Origin: Hormiphora californensis
Taxonomy: Eukaryota > Ctenophora > Tentaculata > Cydippida > Pleurobrachiidae
Length of the DNA stretch: 64,000 nt
Direction: 5' to 3'
Assembly: GCA_020137815.1 (NCBI GenBank)
Contig: CM035361.1
Coordinates: forward strand, 5,246,960 to 5,310,959
The translations under genes and the position numbers were made by a program. This document shows positions 23,476 to 33,800 of this stretch, one piece after another. Under the pieces are notes generated by a model that searched no databases, was not told where the DNA came from, and worked only from the letters and a program-made list of their open reading frames with translations. Each line of letters opens with the position of its first letter. Within the stretch, counting starts at the first letter, position 1.

Positions 23476-24897
23476 ATGATAAAATGGTTCCTGTTATGTT
23501 CCCTAATTCTCGCTGTTAGCCCATCAGAAAACACACCATCACCCGAGACACAAGCCAGTGAAGGGCAGTTGGAGACACAAGAAAGTAACAGTCACCTAGA
23601 AGAGGGTCAGACAGAACAGAACAATGCGCTATTAGTTGAGGAGGATCAGACAGAAGGGGAGACTGACGAGGGTCAGACAGAAGGGGAGAGTGAGCTGTCC
23701 AAAGAGGAAACACCAGAAGTAGATGTACAAGATACGGTACAAGATGCAGTGGAAGAAGAAGAAGAAGAAGAAGAAGAAGTCCCTAGAACAAGCCCGGTTT
23801 TAGATTTCTGGGATGTTCTAGAATCGTTTCAAACGTGTACATTACAAGGGAATCACTCAACTTCAGGAGATCAGGGCTCGGTGAGTTGTTTTAGTCTTCA
23901 AACTGGCCATCCTGCTTTGTCTAATCTCTCCTATTAGGCCACCCTAGACTCACACTAATAAATCTTCAAATCTGTCCTATTAGGCCACCCAGGCCACACT
24001 AATAAATCTAATTCTCTCAGACTGAGGGAAAAGAACGACCCTCCACCAGAAAGGTATTTGGGCTCAAAGCGGTAATGTTGAAATACCTTGTCCATCCTAT
24101 CCACCGAACACTCGCCTTAGTTTTCCAAGAGGTAACTCCACAAGTTTACTATTTTGCTAAAAACGATTAATAATTGAGTCAAAGCGTGTTTGTGTACCTG
24201 CTGACCTAAATCTTTTCGAAACTTAGCAATTATTTCCCTACACAGACAGAGAAAGACGGACACTTTGTAGTTCGAAAGTCGGCCGATACCCCTGATAAAG
24301 TGTACCGGTGTAAACAAAGCAGTAATAATGGTGGAGGAGAGGAAGGAAGAGATACCGGCGTAATACAGAGTGGTTAGTGGGGACTGAGTGGTTAGGAGTG
24401 GTTAGTGGGGACTGGGTGGTTAGTGAGGTGTCAGGGTGGTTAGGAGTGGTTGTTGGGGTTGTTGGGAGAGGGAGGAGATACTGGCATAATACAGAGTGGT
24501 TAGTGAGGTGTCAGGGTGGTTAGTGAATAGTGGGTACTGGGCTGGGTTATTAGGGGTGCAGGTTAGTGGTGATTAGTGGGCCGATGTGGGGGAGCAGGGT
24601 GGTTAGGACAACGAAACGCCGATTGGCAGTACTGTAAAACATTTCCTTAGTCCCATACGTACGGGACGGGACTAAGGAAATGTTTTACAGTATCTTGCTT
24701 GCTGCAAAATTCCGAACAGAGCAGCGTGAGATACACAATATATCTAATACCATTTTTTTTGGGGGGGGGGAAAAATTTAATTTCCCCAAAAAATAAACCA
24801 AATGTTTTTTTTTTTTATTTTTTCCCTTTTTTTTTTTCCCCCCCCCCCCTTTTTTTGGGGGGGTTTTTTTTTTTTTTTTTCCCCCCCCCTTTTTTTT

Positions 24898-24978
<81 letters not shown>

Positions 24979-26865
24979 CCCCCCCCCCCCCCCCCTTTTT
25001 TTCCCCCCCTTTTCCCCCCTTTCCCCCCCCCCCCTCTTTTTCCCCCCTTCCCCTTTTCCCCCCTTTTTCCCCCCCTCCCGCCCCCCTTTTCCCCTCCTCC
25101 CCCCCCCCCTTTTTTTTTCCCCCCCCCAAAAAAAAAAATTTTAAAAAACCCCCCCCCCCTCCACCCCCTCCCCCCAACCCCCCCCCCCTTTTTTTTTTTT
25201 TATTTTTTCCCCCCCCCTTCTTTTCTTTTATCTCCCCCCCCCCTTTTTTGCTCTTTTTCCCTTTTTTCCCTTCTTCCTCTTTTCCTTCCCTTCCCCTCTC
25301 CCTCCTCTTCTTTTCCCCCCTCTTTCCCCCCTCCCTCCCCTTCTTTTTTTATCTTATTTCCCCCCCCCTTTTACCCCTTTTTCCCCTTTTATTTTCCCTT
25401 CTTTTCCCCCTTTTTCCCCCCAAAAAATTTTTTTTCCTTTTCCCCCCTTTCCCCCCCCCCCTCCTTTTCCCCCCCTCCTTCCCCTTCCCCCTTTTCCTTT
25501 TTTACCCTTTCCCCCTCCCCCCCCCCCCGGCCCTTTTGGAAAGTTGGGTTTCCCAAACCCAAAAAAAAAACTTAAACCCCCCCAAAAAATTCCCCTTTAA
25601 ACCCCCTTCCTTTTTAAACCCAAAATTTTTTAAAATCCCAAATTTTCCCCCTCCCTACCCCCCCCCCCTTTCCCCCCTTCCCCCCCCCAACCACCCTACC
25701 CTCCCCCCGTTTGGCCCCCCCCCCCCCCCCTTTTAAAAATTTCAAGGGGTAAGGAAAAAGACCCCCCTTCCCCCCCTTTTTCCCCTTAAAACCCCTTAAC
25801 CCCTTTAAAATTAAATTAAAAAGGGGGGGTTTTTGGCCCCCCCTAAATCCCCCCCCCCCCTTTTGGCCCTCGGTTGGGGGGAATCCCATTTTCCCCCCCC
25901 CCAAAAAAAAAAAACCTCCCCCCCCTAAACCCTTAGGCCCTCCCCGGCCCTTTTTTCGTAGGGGCCGTGGAACCCTACCCACTTCTTCCAAACTTTTGTC
26001 CCCATCTTCTAAAACCCTCCCTACCCCGGCTCCAGTTCGTGACTTCCTCTCCCTCCCTTCCTCTAATCTCTATAACCAATACTCTTACCCCCAGTTCGTG
26101 TCTCCCTCCCTCCCTGACCCTATAACCTTGTCAGGCACTGACTGTATAGTAACATGATCTGAATCTCTCACACCCTCTCTAATCCCTATAACCACTCTAT
26201 AACCACTCTATAACCACTCCTCCAACTTGGAACCCCCCAGTTCGCGTCTTCCTCCCTGACCCTCTCTATAACCCCTCCCCCCCCCCCCAGTTCGTGTGTA
26301 CAGTACGGTGCCGTTGGAACTCCCACCGTCCTTCTATTCCTCCCTCCCTCTCTATCCCTTTAACCCCTATAACCACTTCCCAACCACCCTATAACCACTT
26401 CCCTGACCCTCCCCCAGTTCGTGTGTACAGTACGGTGCCGTTGGAACCCCCACCGTCCTTCTATTCCACGAATCAAAAGTAGTAAAGAAGATACCCCATA
26501 CCTATCGGAATATTACAGACCTTCATTCCTACATTGCAAATATCACCGGTAAGCTTCTGATCAATTCGATTTAGGGTGAAATAGGGTGAAAGAGAGAATG
26601 AAAAAACTGGTTCTTGGTAATAAAACTTTATTTACATTTTATTAAAACTTCCCCCCTTTTTTCAGATCTCAAATCAGGCTCTGAAGTGGAAGTGGCAGTA
26701 ACGGAAGCGGATAAATCGAATGTTGAACTTCTCCCCTCCCTCGATTACCCTCTTATCTTTTCAGTGACTTTTCTCTCTTGTAGTCTCGTTTATCATACGT
26801 CCGGTTATGTGGGTGCGGTCGTAAAAAACACTCCTTTCTTTAATTTCTTTATGAATCTGTTGTAA
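23476..26865 (+). CDS. TXNDC15: TXNDC15-like ER thioredoxin-domain membrane protein, middle exon missing
   Basis: Exons 23476-23880, 24021-24131, 24246-24372, 26418-26548 and 26666-26865. The first begins with a signal peptide (MIKWFLLCSLILAV) and is followed by Glu-rich sequence, as in TXNDC15. The exon at 26418 encodes the second half of the thioredoxin fold (YGAVGTPTVLLFHES, HTYRNITDLHSYIANITG). The last exon has the conserved LKSGSEVEVAVTEAD, then one TM segment and a short tail. TXNDC15 is an ER-membrane protein of the PDI-like group linked to ciliary function. The exon(s) for the first half of the fold, with the active-site-like cysteine region, are absent; the gap coincides with the homopolymer stretch 24756-25985. 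Confidence 0.85.
24468..24515 (+). repeat. TXNDC15: Extra copy of a TXNDC15 exon 3' edge and donor
   Basis: The exon end around 24345-24373 (GAGATACCGGCGTAATACAG, then AGTG and the GTTAGTG donor) reappears as GAGATACTGGCATAATACAG plus the same donor about 120 bp later. GGTTAGTGGGG-type repeats surround both. Confidence 0.85.
24631..24691. repeat. 61-bp palindrome
   Basis: ACTGTAAAACATTTCCTTAG pairs with CTAAGGAAATGTTTTACAGT around CCATACGTACGGGACGGG. Probably a minimal MITE. Confidence 0.85.
24756..25985. other. Homopolymer-dominated stretch, probably unreliable sequence
   Basis: About 1.2 kb made almost entirely of long C, T, A and G runs, unlike anything else in the window. It interrupts TXNDC15 exactly where an exon is missing. 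Long open frames here (poly-Pro/Phe) are meaningless. A CT-rich minisatellite read with poor consensus is the likeliest origin. Confidence 0.8.
26035..26345 (+). repeat. TXNDC15: Extra copies of a TXNDC15 exon 5' edge and acceptor
   Basis: The acceptor and start of the exon at 26418 (CCCCCAGTTCGTGTGTACAG) recur at 26286-26337 for about 48 nt of exon sequence. Shorter CCAGTTCGTG/CCCAGTTCGCG versions lie near 26032, 26091 and 26240. Confidence 0.85.
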
Positions 26866-27827
26866 CGTGCTGTCTTGTTGTTTTTTAATTTATTTTGTTT
26901 ACAAATTAATAATTTAAATTTTGCTGTTTTTCTGTTTCCTAACGGGTATATTGGCGGTACCACTTCTTAAGAAGTTAACGACTCAAGGTAGTTGTCTCGA
27001 ACAGCGACAGAATTTCCAAAACTAGAGTGTGGCCGTATTCTGGAGCCCTACACGCTCCAAGGGTGTGAGACGCCGTGACAGACGTTCCAAACAAAGCACA
27101 TCGGTGAAGCACTGCACAACTCAGTGCGCAGAGAAGAGACGCGCACATCTTGGTAACCTGTGTGCCGCTTGTCAGCGGAGAGTGTTCGGAGAGTTTAGCT
27201 GCAGGAGGGGGCGTGTCTCCCTGAGTAGCACATGGGTCTGGGTTCATGACTCATGGTGAGTAGTGTGATTTCAGATATGAGGTGCCATCTGACAGGTCCA
27301 TTTTATGATAATGGGCCGCTGAGTACTACCAGGGTTTGTTGAGTAAGGGGGAACTCAACAAACCAGGGTAGGGTTGTAAATCATGACTGGACTAGTTCAT
27401 TGCATTATTTTGAAATTGCAACTGAAAGTCATACCATTCAGTGGTGGGCCCATTGCAGTCTCGCAGGTAGCTCTACGCCTAGGCCGTATAAGAGTCGTAA
27501 ACAGTGAAGCATGAGCCCAGTAAAAGCCCTACTTCAAAATGGTATAACTTTTGTTGATGAATTCTCATTCTGTATATTACAACTAAAAAGGCCAATATAC
27601 TTTGAAAATTGGTAAAATGAACTTTACACATTGTGTTTTTGAAAGAAAATAAAATGGTTCTAGACACTTACAAAAAAACGTACAATTGTCATTTTCAAGA
27701 AAAACAAACTAATAAACTTTCAACTCGTAAAAACTAAGTTGTTCAAATGTGTTACATAATGGGATCAAAAAAATAATATTACACAACTAGGCACAGCCCG
27801 ACTTTTTTGTCTTCTCCAATTTTACAT
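26866..27827. other. Interval between convergent TXNDC15 and glycogen phosphorylase
   Basis: Holds a 38-bp hairpin at 27329-27366 (GGTTTGTTGAGT / ACTCAACAAACC). It also has one open frame of unknown meaning at 27029-27259 with NLCAACQRR and a following GTGAGT. Otherwise AT-rich sequence with no recognised gene. Confidence 0.5.
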
Positions 27828-30800
27828 TTATTCCTTGGTCTCTGGGACAGGGGCCAGGTCGACTTCCACAGATTTAACTTTCCAGATTTCCTCAGCGTAT
27901 TGCCTGGGGAGTTAAGAAGGGGGTTGGAAAATTATTTAATAAGGAAAATAGTGGTTGAAAGATTGATAAATAGAATTCGGGAACGAAGGGCATAATAAAA
28001 CCTCTGTCCTCTACTGCTTCATTTGTTCTTGTAACTTGGGATGAGAAAGAACAAAACGTTTTAGTTCTGTCTCATTATTAGTAAAACCAAAACAATCAAT
28101 ACTCACGTGATGGTCCTATCACTGGTAAACTTCCCGCTGCCAGCAATGTTCAGTAGACATTTCTCAGTCCATTGAACCCAAGTCCATGTAAAGCTCGCTC
28201 ACTTTCTCCTGCTCAGTGACGTAGGCAGCGAAATCAGCAATAACACAAAACCTGTGAGGAGAGGATAGGAGAGAGGGATGGTTTGAAGTGCTAATAAAAG
28301 TCAAAACTGGACTGGAGGAGTCAGTTACTAAAGTTACGGTTCGGGTTAGATTTAGTAACAACTACCAGTACCAGTGCTGAGTAAATGTTATAGCTGTGTC
28401 TATCTGTACCTGTCATTACTAATCAATTAATCAAATAATTAATTAATTAATTACCTGTCATTACTAATGAGACCATCCACGAAACCCTCAAACTTGTGAG
28501 GCTCAGAGGAGTTGAAGAATCCAGTTTTAATTTGGTTGAAAGCAAGTTGTAGTTCAGGAAGGTTAGCTAGGAATCTGGGGAGGGGGGTTGAGATATTAAT
28601 ATAATGGTGAGGTTTGGGGGGGGGGATATGGTGAGGTTAGCTAGGAATCTGGGGGGGGTATGGTGAGGTTAGCTAGGAATCTGGGGGGGTGAGATATGGT
28701 GAGGTTTGGTGAGGTTAGGGTTGAGATATAATGGTGAGGTTTGGGGTGAGATATGGTGAGGTTTGGGGTGAGATATGGTGAGGTTAGGGGTGAGATATGG
28801 TGAGGTTAGGGGTGGTGATATGGTGAGGTTTAGGGTGAGATATGGTGAGGTTAGGGGTGAGATATGGTGAGGTTAGGGGTGAGATATGATGAGGTTTGGT
28901 GTGAGATATGATGAGGTTTGGGGTGAGATATGGTGAGGTTGGGGGTGAGATATAATGGTGAGGTTAGGGGTGAGATATGGTGAGGTTAGGGGTGAGATAT
29001 GGTGAGGTTAGGGGTGAGATATGGTGAGGTTAGGGGGTGAGATATGGTGAGGTTAGGGGGTGAGATATGGTGAGGTTAGGGGTGAGATATGGTGAGGTTA
29101 GGGGTGAGATATGGTGAGGTTAGGGGTGAGATATGGGGGTGAGATATAGTGAGGTTAGGGGTGAGATATGGTGAGGTTTGGAGTGAGATATGGTGAGGTT
29201 AGGGGTGAGATATGGTGAGGTTAGGGGTGAGATATGGTGAGGTTAGGGGTGAGATATGGTGAGGTTAGGAGTGAGATATGGTGAGGTTAGGGGTGAGATA
29301 TGGTGAGGTTTGGAGTGAGATATGGTGAGGTTAGGGGGGAGATATGGTGAGGTTAGGGGGAGACATGGTGAGGTTTGGGATTCAGATATGGTGAGGTTGG
29401 GGGGAAATTGATACATCGAGGACATTTATACTCATTTTGTTTAGAAATGTAGGGCATAACGTGTGCTCACTGCTCAGATCGGGTCGGCGCCGCCAGACAC
29501 TGACATAACAACTCAACAAAAACATATCTCAGGTACTTACTTGCGAGTATCATATCCGTCTCTCCACAACTTTTCCACATCAGCAACTCTCATGCCGAAG
29601 ATGAACATGTTTTCAATACCACATTCCTCTGACATCTCAACATTTGCACCATCAAGTGTTCCGATTGTAAGGGCACCGTTTAACTAAGTGGGAGGGGAGG
29701 TTTAGATTGTAATCGAATTCTATGCCCATGCCATTACTCCCTTGGGATTTCCGGCTAACGCTGTGTTAGAGTGTTCAAGTGATCCAAATAATTGATAGAA
29801 TCATGGAACTCCTAAGAATTCCTACGAAGTATGTGATTTCAGGACCACCCAACGACCTGCCTCCCGTTGAAAAATCCGATTATCAGGCACCAGCTGATAA
29901 GATTTTCTTCCCACCCGCGCGGCAAACGCGCACAAGTCTTTAACTTTGTGTCATTGCGCGCTACACCCGAACTGTGTGAAGCTCCCTGTACTGTGTTCTG
30001 AAGCTGCAGTTTGTGTTACGTCTGTGTGGGCGAAATTCTGTGGGATGAACACGTACATTATATGTGACAATTATACTTCCTCTAGATGCGAGTATGTATG
30101 GGGGAGAGACGTATTGTTAAGTAGGCATGAGGGGAGTGAGAGAGAGGAATGGTTAAGTAGGGAGAGAGACACATGAGAAAGTAGGGACAGTAACCAGGGA
30201 GAGAGGGACAGAGAAAGAGACGTATGGTAACCAAAGTAGGGAGGACTCTCCATCTTAAGAAAGTTCGAGAAGTAATTGTACGAGTGTGGACTGCATGTTG
30301 ATGAAATTAATGAAATTGTTCTCTGCTGCAGGACCAGTGACTCCAATCTAACCAATTGAATATTACATCCAGTCCCAAACCCAATTCGAAGTTTCATTTA
30401 TCTGCCAAACCGGTCATACTACAGGACACGAGATACCGGTTGTCTTCTAAGTTCTAATATAAGTTCTAATAAAACCCTTCTCTTAACTTTAAAAAAAGGT
30501 GCCGTAGTAAGGGTCGATCAGCCCGAACCACATACCATTCCTGCTCAAATATCATTACTGAATAGTATTCATACCAGGAACCGACCGAATCAGGAAATAC
30601 TGGTCCCTGATTGGCTGATAACCAGTCACGTGACCTAAATAACGAGTTCTGATTGGCTGTTTACTTAATTCGGTCGGTTCCTGCTGAATAGTATTCATAC
30701 CATGAACTTCATATTTCCTGTTCCAGATGCCTCTGTTCCAGCGAGAGAGATCTGCTCGCTAAGGTCTGCTGCCGGCATTATCACTTCAGCCAGGGAACAC

Positions 30801-33800
30801 TGGGGGGAAGAAAGGGTGTAAAAGTAGGGAGGAAAAAGTGGTAGGAATAGGAGAAAATAAAAGGATGGTTTGGGAGGGAAAGTGGTAGAATTAGGGGAGA
30901 AAAAAAAAGAAAGGTTTGGGAGGGAAAGTGGTAGAAATAGGGGAGAAAAAAGAAAGGTTTGGGAGGGAAAGTGGTAGAAATAGGGGAGAAGGAAGGAAGG
31001 AAGGATATAAATAGTAGTCAAGGATGTTCTTGAATGTTCGCTTCGGATATAAGTGGTAAGAATTTTAGTAAGGAGAGAGAGGCAAAGATTCTAGAAGTAA
31101 TAACGCTAGGAATTCTCTCTCTCTCGGGGAAAGATAGATGTTATAAAGCACACTTCTCTCCGGCCAATTTAATATTCAAAGGTTCTCTTACGAATATTCT
31201 ACATAATTCTTTGAACATGATATCTGTTCGAACACAACCACGATTCCTTAGTAAACGTGATGAATGGTTATCCGGTTATCCTGGTTTAATTTCGGGTCAA
31301 ATCCAGTATTTCTATTCTCTTCTCTACCTAATTCTTGTACATGTATTTCATTACTGAATTATCTTACCCGGTAGTTAGATAGGAATACCACTTTTATCTT
31401 ACCCGGTAGTTAGATAAGAATACCACTTTTATCTTACCCTGTAGTTAGATAGGAATACCACTTTGAGCCTATCCTTCATCATTGGATCGTTGTTAACTAC
31501 ATCGGCTACGTGACATATCAGGGATATGGTCTGTTTAGCTGTGTGGTATCCTGGCGCTGCCTGAGGGGAGATATGGTCTGTTTAGCTGTGTGGTATCCTG
31601 GCGCTGCCTGAGGGGAGATATGGTCTGTTTAGCAGTGTGGTATCCTGGCGCTGCCTGAGGGGAGATATGGTCTGTTTAACTGTGTGGTATCCTGGCGCTG
31701 CCTGAGGGGAGATATGGTCTGTTTAGCTGTGTGGTATCCTGGCGCTGCCTGAGGGGAGATATGGTCTGTTTAGCTGTGTGGTATCCTGGCGCTGCCTGAG
31801 GGGAGATATGGTCTGTTTAGCTGTGTGGTATCCTGGCGCTGCCTGAGGGGAGATATGGTCTGTTTAGCTGTGTGGTATCCTGGCGCTGCCTGAGGGGAGA
31901 TATGGTCTGTTTAGCTGTGTGGTATCCTGGCGCTGCCTGAGGGGAGATATGGTCTGTTTAGCTGTGTGGTATCCTGGCGCTGCCTGAGGGGAGATATGGT
32001 CTGTTTAGCTGTGTGGTATCCTGGCGCTGCCTGAGGGGAGATATGGTCTGTTTAGCAGTATGGTATCCTGGCGCTGCCTGAGGGGAGATATGGTCTGTTT
32101 AGCAGTGTGGTATCCTGGCGCTGCCTGAGGGGAGATATGGTCTGTTTAGCAGTGTGGTATCCTGGCGCTGCCTGAGGGGAGATATGGTCTGTTTAGCTGT
32201 GTGGTATCCTGGCGCTGCCTGAGGGGAGATATGGTCTGTTTAGCTGTGTGGTATCCTGGCGCTGCCTGAGGGGAGATATGGTCTGTTTAGCTGTGTGGTA
32301 TCCTGGCGCTGCCTGAGGGGAGATATGGTCTGTTTAGCTGTGTGGTATCCTGGCGCTGCCTGAGGGGAGATATGGTCTGTTTAGCTGTGTGGTATCCTGG
32401 CGCTGCCTGAGGGGAGATATGGTCTGTTTAGCTGTGTGGTATCCTGGCGCTGCCTGAGGGGAGATATGGTCTGTTTAGCTGTGTGGTATCCTGGCGCTGC
32501 CTGAGGGGAGATATGGTCTGTTTAGCTGTGTGGTATCCTGGCGCTGCCTGAGGGGAGATATGGTCTGTTTAGCAGTGTGGTATCCTGGCGCTGCCTGAGG
32601 GGAGATATGGTCTGTTTAGCTGTGTGGTATCCTGGCGCTGCCTGAGGGGAGATATGGTCTGTTTAGCTGTGTGGTATCCTGGCGCTGCCTGAGGGGAGAT
32701 ATGGTCTGTTTAGCTGTGTGGTATCCTGGCGCTGCCTGAGGGGAGATATGGTCTGTTTAGCTGTGTGGTATCCTTAATCCTGGTGCTGCCTGAGGGGAGA
32801 TATGGTCTGTTTAGCTGTGTGGTATCCTGGCGCTGCCTGAGGGGAGATATGGTCTGTTTAGCTGTGTGGTATCCTGGCGCTGCCTGAGGGGAGATATGGT
32901 CTGTTTAGCTGTGTGGTATCCTGGCGCTGCCTGAGGGGAGATATGGTCTGTTTAGCTGTGTGGTATCCTGGCGCTGCCTGAGGGGAGATATGGTCTGTTT
33001 AGCAGTGTGGTATCCTGGCGCTGCCTGAGGGGAGATATGGTCTGTTTAGCTGTGTGGTATCCTGGCGCTGCCTGAGGGGGGATATGGTCTGTTTAGCAGT
33101 GTGGTATCCTGGCGCTGCCTGAGGGGAGATATGGTCTGTTTAGCAGTGTGGTATCCTGGCGCTGCCTGAGGGGAGATATGGTCTGTTTAGCTGTGTGGTA
33201 TCCTGGCGCTGCCTGAGGGGAGATATGGTCTGTTTAGCAGTGTGGTATCCTGGCGCTGCCTGAGGGGAGATATGGGGCATAAAGGCTGCCTGAGGGGGAA
33301 TGAAGATTGAAGGCTTCCTGAGGGGGGATATGGGGGTTAAAGAAAGAGAGAAGAGCTGCCTGAGGGGGAATGAAGATTGAAGGCTGCCTGAGGGAAGATA
33401 GGAGTGAAGCTGAGAAAATCCTAGTACAATTTAGGAATGGGCTAGGAATGCTAAACACTGGAATATGGCACGGTAATATAATTACAGTCTCCAGAGGACA
33501 AAAGGTGTACAGTGCAGTACAACACTAATGAGATATCTTTGGAGAACAGAGAGGAATTTGACGCTACATTTACTGCAGCTAAATGCGATCTAGAAAGATG
33601 TACACATTCTGGAAAGATGTCTATTCTCTAGAAAGTTCTATTATATGTTCATTAGCGTGCACTGTGCAATGAATCTTAACAAGCTAGATCTGTCAGAAAA
33701 ATCTAGTTAGACTAACATGGACCACCACTGAGAGAGAGCATCGGCTTCGACAGAAAGATTCGAGCCGCAAAGGGAGTTATTAATAAATATATGTTCCAGA

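Noticed and set aside
24699-25736. 345-codon Pro/Phe frame
   Set aside because: Product of homopolymer runs in an unreliable stretch.
31561-33275. CRISPR-like regular array
   Set aside because: Units are directly contiguous with no unique spacers, the context is a eukaryotic intron, and the unit derives from an adjacent exon edge.
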